Shown: positions 42,704-50,328, numbered from the stretch's first letter. The stretch: 64,000 bases of DNA from Bacteroidaceae bacterium (GCA_017546505.1 JAFYWV010000018.1:1-64000); one strand, 5' to 3'. Notes: generated by a model from the sequence alone, not told the origin. Program-made: numbers and translations.

Positions 42704-43180
42704 TCACTTCTTCAGCAGTTCGGGATGGAAGAAGCCGATCATCCAGCGGAATATTCTACAAGTGTAGTGATGGGCGGTGTAAGGCTCCTTGAAGAATCTG
42801 TCATCAAGTTGTTCCTCCGTAGGAATGGTAGAAAGGTAACCACCCTCAATTTCAACGTGCCAGTTCTCAAAGTCAAAGACATCGCTCCTACCCTCTTCGG
42901 GTATAACTATGAAATGCAGATTGTGTGGATAATTGTTCTTTGGAAAGCCTTTCTTGAAAACACCGCAGAAGTAGATTGCCTTATACAAGCCGTCTTCTAC
43001 CTCATCCATTTCAAGGACTGGTTGCGAGAGCAAATCCTTATTCCAGGCACCTGAGAATTTCTTGCTGTAAGTACCGAGTACACAAGATGCACAATGGTGC
43101 AGGATGTTGTGGTTCTTCACATACTTTGCCCAAAGATGCTTGAATTGAGTTTCATCGATGTTGTGCTTAATCGTAATCAT
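42704..43180 (-). CDS. Inverted gene, unknown, related to the one at 29528
   Basis: A 158-residue protein, the only minus-strand gene to the right of the repressor. It shares LW-x2-Y, HCASCVLG, YFCGVF and NLHFIVIP with the protein at 29528, so both belong to one family with a possible Cys/His metal site. It ends nine bases from the convergent HTH gene. Its promoter (43212-43241) carries the phage-wide operator-like sequence. Confidence 0.6.
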   Translation of the reverse strand: MITIKHNIDETQFKHLWAKYVKNHNILHHCASCVLGTYSKKFSGAWNKDLLSQPVLEMDEVEDGLYKAIYFCGVFKKGFPKNNYPHNLHFIVIPEEGRSDVFDFENWHVEIEGGYLSTIPTEEQLDDRFFKEPYTAHHYTCRIFRWMIGFFHPELLKK

Positions 43181-43211
43181 AGAAGGTGGAATATTATAGT
43201 TAAACGCGATA

Positions 43212-43241
43212 CAAATGTATCCGAAATAATCTTATTTGCAA
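43212..43241 (-). promoter_or_regulatory. Promoter of the inverted gene
   Basis: On the minus strand: TTG (43241-43239), 19 nt containing AAATAAGATTATTT, TACATTTG (43219-43212). This resembles the other phage promoters with a GATTAT core in the spacer. Confidence 0.6.
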
Positions 43242-43258
43242 AACATAAGGGTTAAAAT

Positions 43259-43555
43259 ATGGCTAAATTGGAACTAAAATTGAACGAAAGAGATTTCGAG
43301 TATGCGGTAAGGAGTACTGTTATTGAGCTGTCATCGCTTGACAATATGGTGCGTTTCGAGAATGACACAACTGAACTGCTGATAAATGAGGGTTTTGTCC
43401 GTGTTGCAGTGAAAGGAGTCAAGCGTAAGGGGCGTATCAAGTTGCACCGATGCGAGTTGGTTGATATTGAGAACGGCGATAGGAGCGTTGTCGAGGGATT
43501 GCTTGAACGGCTGGAATACGAACTTAACAAGGAACTGGAGTACGTTGCAAAATAA
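43259..43555 (+). CDS. Small acidic/basic protein, unknown
   Basis: A 98-residue protein with an alpha/beta pattern (FVRVAVKGVKRKGRIKLHRC). It diverges from the inverted gene. No family is recognised. Confidence 0.45.
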   Translation: MAKLELKLNERDFEYAVRSTVIELSSLDNMVRFENDTTELLINEGFVRVAVKGVKRKGRIKLHRCELVDIENGDRSVVEGLLERLEYELNKELEYVAK

Positions 43556-43631
43556 GCATACAAAATCACCCTTATTTTTACAACGTGGTTTACCGAATTG
43601 AGTACCAAATATTTATCAGTGCATTTTAAGA

Positions 43632-43817
43632 ATGGCGAAAGGAAAAAAGACGTTTATCAAGGAAATCAAGTATTACTGCCGGGACTGTACCCATTCATAC
43701 GATTACCACGAAATCGGGGCGAAAGGTGTACCGTTCCTATGCAGATGTCCGTTCTTTAGGTTCTCCAAGTTTCTTGACCACGACAACTGCGAGAAGTTCA
43801 AGTTGAGAAAGAAATGA
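43632..43817 (+). CDS. Small zinc-ribbon-like protein
   Basis: A 61-residue basic protein with paired cysteines YCRDC and LCRC plus HDNC, giving five to six possible metal ligands, so probably a zinc-binding protein. Function unknown. Its stop codon runs into four 11-bp direct repeats (43816-43860). Confidence 0.5.
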   Translation: MAKGKKTFIKEIKYYCRDCTHSYDYHEIGAKGVPFLCRCPFFRFSKFLDHDNCEKFKLRKK

Positions 43818-43860
43818 GTTAAGAGCGAGTTAAGAGCGAATTAAGAGCGAATTTAAGAGT
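43816..43860 (+). repeat. Tandem 11-bp repeats
   Basis: Four units GAGTTAAGAGC, GAGTTAAGAGC, GAATTAAGAGC, GAATTTAAGAG directly after the zinc-ribbon gene. Confidence 0.85.
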
Positions 43861-43870
43861 TATTCTAAAG

Positions 43871-43899
43871 GCGAGGGGTGTTTACCTCTCGCTTTCTTT
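43871..43899 (+). terminator. Terminator before the accessory island operon
   Basis: GCGAGGGG (43871-43878) pairs with CCTCTCGC (43885-43892), followed by TTTCTTT. Confidence 0.75.
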
Positions 43900-43917
43900 A
43901 TGCCCAGTGAAAAAAGT

Positions 43918-43979
43918 TTGCACAAATGATTATTTTTCCTTATATTATTTGCGTATATGATTATATTTCACTATATTTG
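43918..43979 (+). promoter_or_regulatory. Promoter with two operator-like sites
   Basis: ATGATTATTTTT at about 43926; TTG (43949-43951), 20 nt holding ATGATTATATTT (43957-43968), TATATTTG (43972-43979), then ATGCAAATAAGAT. Third near-identical copy of the module at 12534 and 18664. Confidence 0.75.
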
Positions 43980-44027
43980 TATATGCAAATAAGATAACAA
44001 ACAATTAACCTTTTAACATAATCAATT

Positions 44028-44279
44028 ATGGAAGTACGTTTTATTATGTTCCCGTTCTCTGATGACGGAATGGTAGTTCAGCACGAAGTCAATGGCCGTG
44101 AGTATGAAAACATCGCAGAGCTCAATGCAGACATTGAGAAGCGAGGTCTCCACATCAAGGAGTCATACACAGCGACCGAGTATGCAACAGGTTGTAACAT
44201 CGGTGCTTTTTACAGCAAGAATTGGATAGCTGCCGTAACAATCAAGAATCCTAATCACACTGTTAACATCAAATCTTGA
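44028..44279 (+). CDS. Small protein opening the accessory island, unknown
   Basis: An 83-residue protein of alpha/beta pattern (RFIMFPFSDDGMVVQHEVNG), first gene after a strong phage promoter. Followed four bases later by the next gene. No family is recognised. Confidence 0.5.
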   Translation: MEVRFIMFPFSDDGMVVQHEVNGREYENIAELNADIEKRGLHIKESYTATEYATGCNIGAFYSKNWIAAVTIKNPNHTVNIKS

Positions 44280-44283
44280 GACT

Positions 44284-44547
44284 ATGGATAAAGACAAATT
44301 GAATTGGGAAGCCCTTGCGGATGAACTCCGCGGAATGCTTGAAAACACCTGGGAGGGAGTAGCAGTAGAAATCATAGTGGGTGAAGACAAGAAAAGCGTA
44401 GAGGTCTACCCTGCAAGCCACACTGTTGGGAGCGCTTTCCACCACACAGAGGACATTGTAGACTTCTGCCGTGTGAAGCGACTGAGCAACTACGCTTCAT
44501 TCTGCGAACGCTACGGTAGGACAGTATGCTATATGCGAATATTCTAA
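44284..44547 (+). CDS. Small protein, unknown
   Basis: An 87-residue protein with strand VAVEIIVGEDKKSVEVYP and a Cys/His-containing end (CERYGRTVCYMRIF). No family is recognised. Confidence 0.45.
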   Translation: MDKDKLNWEALADELRGMLENTWEGVAVEIIVGEDKKSVEVYPASHTVGSAFHHTEDIVDFCRVKRLSNYASFCERYGRTVCYMRIF

Positions 44548-44573
44548 CAATTAAAATGCAAATAAGAGATACT

Positions 44574-45272
44574 ATGACCACCATACGAGAATTCTATCAG
44601 GAGAAATATCCAGAGAGCGATGATTACAGGCTCATATCAAAGACAGCGACCTTTGAGAAATTGACCGATGATGTTATCGAAGACGGCCTGTACGACTACC
44701 TTGGAACAGCAGATGAGACAATAATGACAAGAGTCTTCCAGCAACTTGCCGAGATACGCGGTGTAGAGTATGCCAAGATATACGAGAAGTATCGCAACGG
44801 CTTTCGAATGGCCAACGGAGTCAAGTACCGTATCGACTGGAATTGTGACGGCCATATCAGGATGCTTGACACCAAGACCCTTGACACCTACCACAAACTT
44901 AAGTATGACTTCAGTGCTGAAATGCACGACTGCTTCTTCGCCTTTAACAACCAGCAGTTCAAGGAAGGCATCGAAAGGTTCAATCTCCAAGACAAGAAAA
45001 TATACAGTACAGGAATGGGGTTATACGGCACCAAGGAGGGTATCGATGATTTCTATGAGCAGTACAAGGAGCCTGAAAAGAAAATCAAGGAACAGTGTGA
45101 CCCACAGGAAGTCTATTTCTACGAGTACAACAACCACGAGTCGATGATCAGTTGGGATGGCGACCTTGAAGCAATACGAATCATCATCAGCTACTGGGGT
45201 GTGGACGTTGCCAAGAAGATAGTTCGCCGAAGTGCCTTTAAGAGCATTGATGAAATAATCAAGGAGAAGTAG
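44574..45272 (+). CDS. Bacteroidales accessory protein, unknown
   Basis: A 232-residue protein. The C-terminal half (CFFAFNNQQFKEGIERFNLQ, GLYGTKEGIDDFYEQY, NNHESMISWDGDLEAIRIII) matches a family common in Bacteroidales mobile elements that I recall as DUF7659-like; no activity is known. The ATG at 44574 follows an ATGCAAATAAGAGA leader motif (44557), which sets this start over upstream ones. Confidence 0.55.
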   Translation: MTTIREFYQEKYPESDDYRLISKTATFEKLTDDVIEDGLYDYLGTADETIMTRVFQQLAEIRGVEYAKIYEKYRNGFRMANGVKYRIDWNCDGHIRMLDTKTLDTYHKLKYDFSAEMHDCFFAFNNQQFKEGIERFNLQDKKIYSTGMGLYGTKEGIDDFYEQYKEPEKKIKEQCDPQEVYFYEYNNHESMISWDGDLEAIRIIISYWGVDVAKKIVRRSAFKSIDEIIKEK

Positions 45273-45274
45273 TT

Positions 45275-45472
45275 ATGGCGAGAGTGAGAAAGATGTCAGT
45301 AGATGAAGGGGTAAAGGCTGGATTGTCAGCCTACCCCAACTTCCACAAGTCCGGAAACGTAGTCGGTATGAAACGCAAATATTACGGCAGGGATGCCTTA
45401 CTGGTCCGCAGTGGAGACTACATCTATAATGTGAGTGCAACACCAGAGATTTATAACCAGGCAAAACCCTAA
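45275..45472 (+). CDS. Small basic protein, unknown
   Basis: A 65-residue protein (GVKAGLSAYPNFHKSGNVVG, KYYGRDALLVRSGDYIYNV) that starts two bases after the upstream stop. Confidence 0.5.
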   Translation: MARVRKMSVDEGVKAGLSAYPNFHKSGNVVGMKRKYYGRDALLVRSGDYIYNVSATPEIYNQAKP

Positions 45473-45482
45473 AGAAGAAAAT

Positions 45483-45803
45483 ATGACATTCAAGAAATTC
45501 AAGAAGATAGCAGAGGATATGGGGTGGAACGTGAGCGTGTATGAGAATGATATCACCCTGCAACAGTACACCAGCTTTGGCCAAGACTTCTTCTTCACCA
45601 TTCAAAAAGACAAGGAACTCATATCACAAGTGTATAGTTACTATGAGAGTTACGACCCGAGTGAAGAAGCATTGATATGGACCGGCAGTGATGGTCACGG
45701 TAAGAACGGTGCACCTTACGAACTGAAAGACATCATCAAGGATATGGAAGAGTGCGAACAGATGGTGAAGGAACTTTATGAGAAACTATTAGAAAAGATT
45801 TAA
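45483..45803 (+). CDS. Small acidic protein, unknown
   Basis: A 106-residue protein with a pattern often seen in Bacteroidales accessory regions (FKKFKKIAEDMGWNVSVYEN, DPSEEALIWTGSDGHGKNGA). The ATG at 45483 is 10 nt after the upstream stop. Function unknown. Confidence 0.5.
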   Translation: MTFKKFKKIAEDMGWNVSVYENDITLQQYTSFGQDFFFTIQKDKELISQVYSYYESYDPSEEALIWTGSDGHGKNGAPYELKDIIKDMEECEQMVKELYEKLLEKI

Positions 45804-45807
45804 GGCT

Positions 45808-46002
45808 ATGACAACATACAAAGGCTACCCGATAAGAAAACGAAAGACAGGCTACAACACCTACGTTTACGATGTGATGGTCGAGGACCACGACAGATGC
45901 CCAATAACTGGCAAGGAGATAATCAAGGAGCGAGTGACTTATACCGGCAACACCCTCAACGAGTGCAAGCAGGCGATTAACGCACATTTTGGAAGACTAT
46001 AA
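45808..46002 (+). CDS. Small basic protein, unknown
   Basis: A 64-residue protein, beta-rich then helical (YKGYPIRKRKTGYNTYVYDV, TLNECKQAINAHFGR). No family is recognised. Confidence 0.45.
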   Translation: MTTYKGYPIRKRKTGYNTYVYDVMVEDHDRCPITGKEIIKERVTYTGNTLNECKQAINAHFGRL

Positions 46003-46014
46003 AACAACAGCAAT

Positions 46015-46884
46015 ATGGAATTAAGAGAATCAGTTTTGGCATTGAAAGAGCTTGCACATTCAGCAGGCAGGAACATTGTGTTTGACCCGGAGCGTTTTGG
46101 CGACAAACTGCTGGATGAACTCGAGGAGGGTTTGACCGCATTCCTTGCACAAATCCCCGAGCAGCTACGCGAAGAATATGAGAAACGGTACATCAGCAAA
46201 TATCGTGATTGGTTGTCGGCCATGAGCCGCACGTTCTCCGTAATGATTACAGGAGGTGCCAACTTCAACAACAAGCGACACGAGAAGATGAACAACTACG
46301 AACGTTCAGCCTTGGAGCGTTTTCAGAACTGGCGAGAAGCAGTCCTGAAGCGTGTGAACCGCCAGCGCCGTCTTGTCGGTTGGGAAGAGGTGGAACGCTT
46401 GCAGAACAAACTGGAGAAACTGACAGAACGCCAAGAATTGATGAAGGCTGTAAACAAGATTGTTCGAAACAATAAGTTGAGCGAAGTGGAACAGTACGAG
46501 GAACTGGAGGCATTGGGGTTATCGCAGAAAAGCATTGCAGAAGCAATGGCGGAGCCTATGTATTCATTCTATAGAAAAGGGTTCCAGACATTCGAGTTGA
46601 GCAATAACCTTGCTGCTATTAAAGCAACAGAAGATGCAATAAAACGTCATACAGCGATGGCAAGCCGAGAAGACAAGGAAATACCCTTCGAAGGTGGAAT
46701 TGTTGAAATATGCTATTCTGAAGAGCGAGTACGCATACGTTTCAATAACATACCCGACTCGGATGAACGAACACGCCTCAAGGCCTGTGCATTCAAATGG
46801 TCACCGAAGAACGGAGCTTGGCAACGCCAGTTAACTGACAACGCGATTAGAGCAACAAAACGTGTACTCGGCATTGAATTCTAA
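46015..46884 (+). CDS. Accessory protein with C-terminal FKWSPK signature
   Basis: A 289-residue protein: a long helical N-terminal domain (NWREAVLKRVNRQRRLVGWE) and a C-terminal domain of about 70 residues with RIRFNNIPDSDERTRLKACA, FKWSPKNGAWQRQLT, a signature found in many phage and plasmid accessory proteins, some large multidomain ones. An anti-host role is possible but not shown. Confidence 0.6.
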   Translation: MELRESVLALKELAHSAGRNIVFDPERFGDKLLDELEEGLTAFLAQIPEQLREEYEKRYISKYRDWLSAMSRTFSVMITGGANFNNKRHEKMNNYERSALERFQNWREAVLKRVNRQRRLVGWEEVERLQNKLEKLTERQELMKAVNKIVRNNKLSEVEQYEELEALGLSQKSIAEAMAEPMYSFYRKGFQTFELSNNLAAIKATEDAIKRHTAMASREDKEIPFEGGIVEICYSEERVRIRFNNIPDSDERTRLKACAFKWSPKNGAWQRQLTDNAIRATKRVLGIEF

Positions 46885-46888
46885 ACGT

Positions 46889-47131
46889 ATGAACCACATA
46901 GAAAAAGCAATAAGACACGTTGCCAAGAACGTGGATAAGGAGAGGGTTTCCATAGCCTGTGGCTATATGTATCTGCACCGTTCTCCGCTACACGTTGAAG
47001 ACCCCCAATTGGAAGACGACATCCACGACCTTATGGAAGAGTATGGAGAAGAACACGACCTCCCCGAAGGATGGTGGCAGAGCGAAGTCGATGAGAATGA
47101 TATTGTATTACGATTGTTAAACGAAGAATAA
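46889..47131 (+). CDS. Small acidic protein, unknown
   Basis: An 80-residue protein with helical start and very acidic centre (HDLMEEYGEEHDLPEGWW). Starts five bases after the upstream stop. Confidence 0.5.
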   Translation: MNHIEKAIRHVAKNVDKERVSIACGYMYLHRSPLHVEDPQLEDDIHDLMEEYGEEHDLPEGWWQSEVDENDIVLRLLNEE

Positions 47132-47140
47132 ACAAGGACT

Positions 47141-47389
47141 ATGGCAAACAGAAAAGAATATGAAGTAGAAACGCAGTTGGTGTTCACCGGCAAGTTCTAT
47201 ATCAAGGCAGACAGCCCCGAACAGGCTGTGGAATACATAAACAAGCATTGCGGACTGGTATTGGGTGGAGACATCCACACCAGTTTGCCGGGTGAAATGG
47301 CGAACTGGGATTTTGAGGTACACGCAAACAAGAAGTGCAAAAAAGTGAAGCGAGTCGCAGACGGTACCATAAGCAGTATGAACATCTAA
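47141..47389 (+). CDS. DpnD/PcfM-like small protein
   Basis: An 82-residue protein: strand EYEVETQLVFTGKFYIKADS, helix PEQAVEYINKHCG and strand DFEVHANKKCK. The plan resembles the DpnD/PcfM family of small mobile-element proteins, without known function. Confidence 0.5.
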   Translation: MANRKEYEVETQLVFTGKFYIKADSPEQAVEYINKHCGLVLGGDIHTSLPGEMANWDFEVHANKKCKKVKRVADGTISSMNI

Positions 47390-47400
47390 AAACAAATGAT

Positions 47401-47556
47401 ATGACTACCCAAACAAAAGACAATGAAGAAATTTACACTGTGTTTGTAGGAGGCACCGAAGTAAATGACAGTTATTTATCTCAAGAAGAGGCCAACCAAC
47501 TTGCAGAAGAATACCGAGAAGACGGCTACACAGATGTTGAAATCGTTAAAGTATAA
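47401..47556 (+). CDS. 51-residue protein, unknown
   Basis: A short acidic protein (MTTQTKDNEEIYTVFVGGTE, then a helix YLSQEEANQLAEEYREDGY and a strand). The strand-helix-strand plan is similar to its neighbour. ATG at 47401. Confidence 0.45.
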   Translation: MTTQTKDNEEIYTVFVGGTEVNDSYLSQEEANQLAEEYREDGYTDVEIVKV

Positions 47557-47561
47557 TCACT

Positions 47562-47747
47562 ATGGAGAATATTCAGACAACAGTACGGCTCTACTACAAG
47601 GGTGAGAACGCCAAGAGGGAGATTACCCATACCTGCAATCTGCCGGAGCAGGAAACACACAGCAGGTTCATAGGCAAAATTGTGAATATTGACGGTGTAG
47701 CAATGAAGTGCTGGAAGGTGGAAACCATCGACATCAAAAGGGGGTGA
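47562..47747 (+). CDS. 61-residue protein, unknown
   Basis: A small beta-rich protein (TTVRLYYKGENAKREITHTC), last gene of the island operon; its stop is ten bases before iteron array C. Confidence 0.45.
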   Translation: MENIQTTVRLYYKGENAKREITHTCNLPEQETHSRFIGKIVNIDGVAMKCWKVETIDIKRG

Positions 47748-47756
47748 AATATCCCC

Positions 47757-47882
47757 TTTACACTACCTTTTACACTGTTTTTACACTACCTTTTACACTG
47801 ATAACGCATTGTATGGCAGTAAATTACAAAGGCGATTACACTACCCTTTACACTACTTTTACACTACCCTTTACACTACCCC
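47757..47882. repeat. Iteron array C (eight TTTTACACTACC-type repeats)
   Basis: Eight repeats in the same order and spacing as array B, including the GATAACG and AAATTACAAAGGCGATTAC spacer. The gene-free stretch 47748-48294 consists of this array, two promoters and two copies of the structured RNA. Confidence 0.78.
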
Positions 47883-47918
47883 GGGTGATGAAAAAGTAAC
47901 CCCAATCACGGTCTGCAG

Positions 47919-47949
47919 TTGTGTAAATGGTTACAAATTCCTACCTTTG
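47919..47949 (+). promoter_or_regulatory. Promoter of RNA copy 3
   Basis: TTG (47919-47921), 20 nt, TACCTTTG (47942-47949). Its spacer lacks the ATGATTA motif present in the other promoters. Confidence 0.65.
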
Positions 47950-47977
47950 TAGCACAAGCCATTCGCGAAACGCATTG

Positions 47978-48056
47978 TAGTCGGGAAAGATGTGGGTAGC
48001 AGAAATGCCCCACTGCCGTTTATGTTTAGGAGGCAGGGTACATCTTAACCCGACTA
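47978..48056 (+). ncRNA. Structured RNA, copy 3 (stand-alone)
   Basis: Outer stem TAGTCGGG (47978-47985) with CCCGACTA (48049-48056); AGATGT (47988-47993) with ACATCT (48040-48045); core GGGTAGCAGAAATGCCCC; inner CTGCC (48013-48017) with GGCAG (48032-48036). It has its own promoter, no strong U-tract and no gene directly behind it, so it may act in trans or be a relic. Confidence 0.6.
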
Positions 48057-48107
48057 TATTCGTACCGAAAAAAGATGCATTTTGTTGTTAAAAAGGCTGT
48101 CTATTTG

Positions 48108-48138
48108 TTGCGTATATGATTACTTTTGAGTATCTTTG
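48108..48138 (+). promoter_or_regulatory. Promoter of RNA/gene module, copy 2
   Basis: TTG (48108-48110), 20 nt holding ATGATTACTTTT (48116-48127), TATCTTTG (48131-48138). About 50 bp around it are nearly identical to the copy at 17975. Confidence 0.75.
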
Positions 48139-48142
48139 TAGT

Positions 48143-48161
48143 ACCAAAAAATCTCAAAACA
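48143..48161 (+). repeat. Upstream direct repeat flanking RNA copy 2
   Basis: ACCAAAAAATCTCAAAACA, identical to 48274-48292 and unrelated to the repeat that flanks copy 1. Confidence 0.85.
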
Positions 48162-48190
48162 TATATGACTACTTTAGATTACAAGTTTAG

Positions 48191-48263
48191 ACCGAGAAAG
48201 ATGTGGGTAGCGGAGACGCCCCAGCGCCAGCGTTTTGAGTGGCGTGGTACATCTTCCCTCGGT
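48191..48263 (+). ncRNA. Structured leader RNA, copy 2
   Basis: Outer stem ACCGAG (48191-48196) with CTCGGT (48258-48263); AGATGT (48199-48204) with ACATCT (48249-48254); core GGGTAGCGGAGACGCCCC; inner CGCCA (48225-48229) with TGGCG (48240-48244). TTTTTTATTT follows the outer stem, so it can act as a terminator 32 nt before the gene at 48295. An ATG at 48165, right after the upstream direct repeat, would translate through it. Confidence 0.65.
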
Positions 48264-48273
48264 TTTTTATTTA

Positions 48274-48292
48274 ACCAAAAAATCTCAAAACA
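48274..48292 (+). repeat. Downstream direct repeat flanking RNA copy 2
   Basis: Second copy of the 19-bp repeat, two bases before the ATG at 48295. Confidence 0.85.
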
Positions 48293-48294
48293 CA

Positions 48295-48735
48295 ATGAAA
48301 ACCTATTCCGTTACCACAGCTATCAATCTTTGCTGTGCTTACCAGTTGTCACCAGTCAAGGACGTTGAGAGTTTTGACGAGTTCATTATGGACCGCATCT
48401 GTGACACCGAGAGCGGTGAAGCCCTCTACGCAGAGGTTATCGATGAGGAGTCCGAGAAGTCTATCGGCGAGCAGGTACGTCTTTACGCCCAGTGGTGTGA
48501 GCTGGTTGCTCCCATCAGCAATGGCGGTCCTTATCCTACCATTGAGGAGTATTTCCGCGAGTTCGTTCCCATTGACTATTTCGTGAAGCACCTCCGCAAG
48601 ATGATGGAGGACTACATCGGCACAGTCTTTGAGTTCACACCGAAGAACCTTACCGATGCCTTGCACCACGCAAGTGTCCTCAACACATTCCTCCACACGC
48701 TGTCAGCGAATATCCAGAGACAGCCCCTATCCTAA
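48295..48735 (+). CDS. Paralogue 2 of the RNA-module protein, unknown
   Basis: A 146-residue acidic, helical protein, paralogue of the protein at 18156 (shared FDEFIMDRICD, EVIDEESEKSIGEQV, GGPYPTIEEYFREFVPIDYF). I chose the ATG at 48295, which aligns with the paralogue start and follows the duplicated leader. Codon choice is more GC-rich here than in paralogue 1, so the two have been apart for some time. Function unknown. Confidence 0.7.
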   Translation: MKTYSVTTAINLCCAYQLSPVKDVESFDEFIMDRICDTESGEALYAEVIDEESEKSIGEQVRLYAQWCELVAPISNGGPYPTIEEYFREFVPIDYFVKHLRKMMEDYIGTVFEFTPKNLTDALHHASVLNTFLHTLSANIQRQPLS

Positions 48736-48767
48736 ATGCAAATAATGATTATACCAGTGATGGTATC

Positions 48768-48797
48768 GAGGGTGAGCGTAATGCTTGCCCTCTTTTT
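48768..48797 (+). terminator. Terminator after paralogue 2
   Basis: GAGGGTGAGC pairs with GCTTGCCCTC (two G-U pairs) around GTAAT, followed by TTTTTT. Confidence 0.8.
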
Positions 48798-48816
48798 TGT
48801 GCGTGCTGAAAATATT

Positions 48817-48879
48817 TTGCATATATAATTATATTTCTTTGCGTTTGCTTGCGTATTTGATTATATTTGCGTATATTTG
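48817..48879 (+). promoter_or_regulatory. Tandem promoter with operator-like sites
   Basis: First TTG (48817-48819) with ATAATTATATTT behind it and a weak -7; second TTG (48849-48851), 20 nt holding TTGATTATATTT, TATATTTG (48872-48879). Confidence 0.68.
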
Positions 48880-48915
48880 CATATAGGATTAAAAACAAAC
48901 GGCAATAACAACGGT

Positions 48916-49311
48916 ATGAATAAGGAAAATTCTAAAATCACAGAGGTTTTGATTAAGGTTAATAATGACATAGCAAAACTTCGTGAAGAAGAAACCTGTG
49001 ATGGTCTCATTAAAGGCTACGTTGAATACGGCAACATCTACTCTGTAGATTACAATAACGGTGAGTTGTATGTAGAGACGGTTTCACAAGTATCATCATT
49101 TAATCATAACAAGAAAAGAGAAGTTTGTGACGTAGCAATAATGTCCGAAAAAGAATTTGTCAAGAACACTCCCAAGTATGTTAAAGCACACAATAGGAAA
49201 AAGGACATATATATGCCTGATGAGTGGGCGGCGAACAAAGTATGCCGTTTGTTTTTATCAGAGGGGATAGAAGTCAAGCGAATTATTTTAATCAAGACAT
49301 ATATATTATGA
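48916..49311 (+). CDS. Basic/acidic protein, unknown
   Basis: A 131-residue protein; the ATG at 48916 follows the promoter leader by about 36 nt. It has a helical N-terminus and a beta-rich centre (IKGYVEYGNIYSVDYNNGEL). It overlaps the next gene by four bases. No family is recognised. Confidence 0.5.
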   Translation: MNKENSKITEVLIKVNNDIAKLREEETCDGLIKGYVEYGNIYSVDYNNGELYVETVSQVSSFNHNKKREVCDVAIMSEKEFVKNTPKYVKAHNRKKDIYMPDEWAANKVCRLFLSEGIEVKRIILIKTYIL

Positions 49312-49610
49312 AAGAAGCATTGAAAATGGTTGATGAAATGGTCAACAGCATCAAGGTATCAGAGTTGAATTTACTCAAGGCGAGAATGGCCAAGCACGGA
49401 GTGTTCCGTTTTCAGGATGGTAGTGAGCCTGTTGTCCCGGTAAAACTGCGATATGGCAAAGACGCAGGTATCGCAGAGTACAAGATTAGAGGAGTATATA
49501 TGAGCGAGGGGGAAGTAAAGTTCCTCGGCGTGAACACAGTGTTAGAAATAAAGCCCAGCGACATCTTTGCTGGTTACCTTTCCAAGATAACAGCATTGAT
49601 TTATGAATGA
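49308..49610 (+). CDS. Small protein, unknown
   Basis: A 100-residue protein (FRFQDGSEPVVPVKLRYGKD) coupled by ATGA to the upstream gene and overlapping the next by eight bases. No family is recognised. Confidence 0.5.
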   Translation: MKEALKMVDEMVNSIKVSELNLLKARMAKHGVFRFQDGSEPVVPVKLRYGKDAGIAEYKIRGVYMSEGEVKFLGVNTVLEIKPSDIFAGYLSKITALIYE

Positions 49611-49881
49611 CGAAAGCGAGGCATATCATTTGGCCGATATAGAAGAATGCCGCGGCAATTCCTATCGTGAGCCGTACACATACAAGGGCGAGCGTTACAG
49701 GGTAAGATCGCTGAACAATAGCATTGAGGCACCGAAGCGTCGCAATGCAAAGGCAAAGGTTGGCGAGAAATGCCATTGCCCGATATGTGGCAAGCAATTC
49801 ACGAAAAAGTCCTACCAGCAGAAGTTCTGTTCCATAAGGTGCAAGAACAAGTATCATAACAAACGACAGGTATATTATTGA
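49603..49881 (+). CDS. Zinc-finger protein
   Basis: A 92-residue basic protein with a Cys4 zinc finger near the C-terminus: CPICGKQF, then KFCSIRCKNKYHN. This type is common in phage and plasmid small proteins that bind nucleic acid. Confidence 0.65.
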   Translation: MNDESEAYHLADIEECRGNSYREPYTYKGERYRVRSLNNSIEAPKRRNAKAKVGEKCHCPICGKQFTKKSYQQKFCSIRCKNKYHNKRQVYY

Positions 49882-49888
49882 AATCACA

Positions 49889-50260
49889 ATGAAAGAACTA
49901 ACAAAAAAGGTTGAGGCATTACGCCAAGAGATTATAGGTGCAATAAGAAACAAATTACACTCATACGGCTTAAATGAAATTCGTTTTAATGAAGAGGAAG
50001 ACCCTGTATGGATTGTTTGGTTTAGTGATTTGGGTGACCCATACGAATGTATGGTTACCGGTTTGAGAGTTACAGACAGTAGTTTTTCAGTGTTCGCCAA
50101 AGAAAAATCAAGTGGTGATGAGGTTGTTTGTCACTCACCGTTAGACCTCGGAGCCCGAAACATTGATTGGCTTCTTGAAATGTATGAAGCAATCCAGCGT
50201 GAACTGCAAGCAGCAAAGTCCCAGTCCACAACGGAAACAAGTGGCCGAGTCGAATGGTAG
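49889..50260 (+). CDS. Small acidic protein, unknown
   Basis: A 123-residue protein with an N-terminal helix (LTKKVEALRQEIIGAIRNKL), strands WIVWFSDLGDPYECMV and a C-terminal helix. It ends the island; a terminator follows. Confidence 0.5.
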   Translation: MKELTKKVEALRQEIIGAIRNKLHSYGLNEIRFNEEEDPVWIVWFSDLGDPYECMVTGLRVTDSSFSVFAKEKSSGDEVVCHSPLDLGARNIDWLLEMYEAIQRELQAAKSQSTTETSGRVEW

Positions 50261-50300
50261 TGACTGGGAGTGTCAATCCAAACCAAATGTATAAATTAAA

Positions 50301-50328
50301 GGAGTGTTAGCAATAGCACTCCTTTTTT
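50301..50328 (+). terminator. Terminator at the end of the accessory island
   Basis: GGAGTG (50301-50306) pairs with CACTCC (50317-50322), followed by six T. Confidence 0.8.

Noticed and set aside
47708..47899. A 63-codon frame with repeated FTLPFTL
   Set aside because: It is a translation of iteron array C and overlaps the end of the preceding gene.
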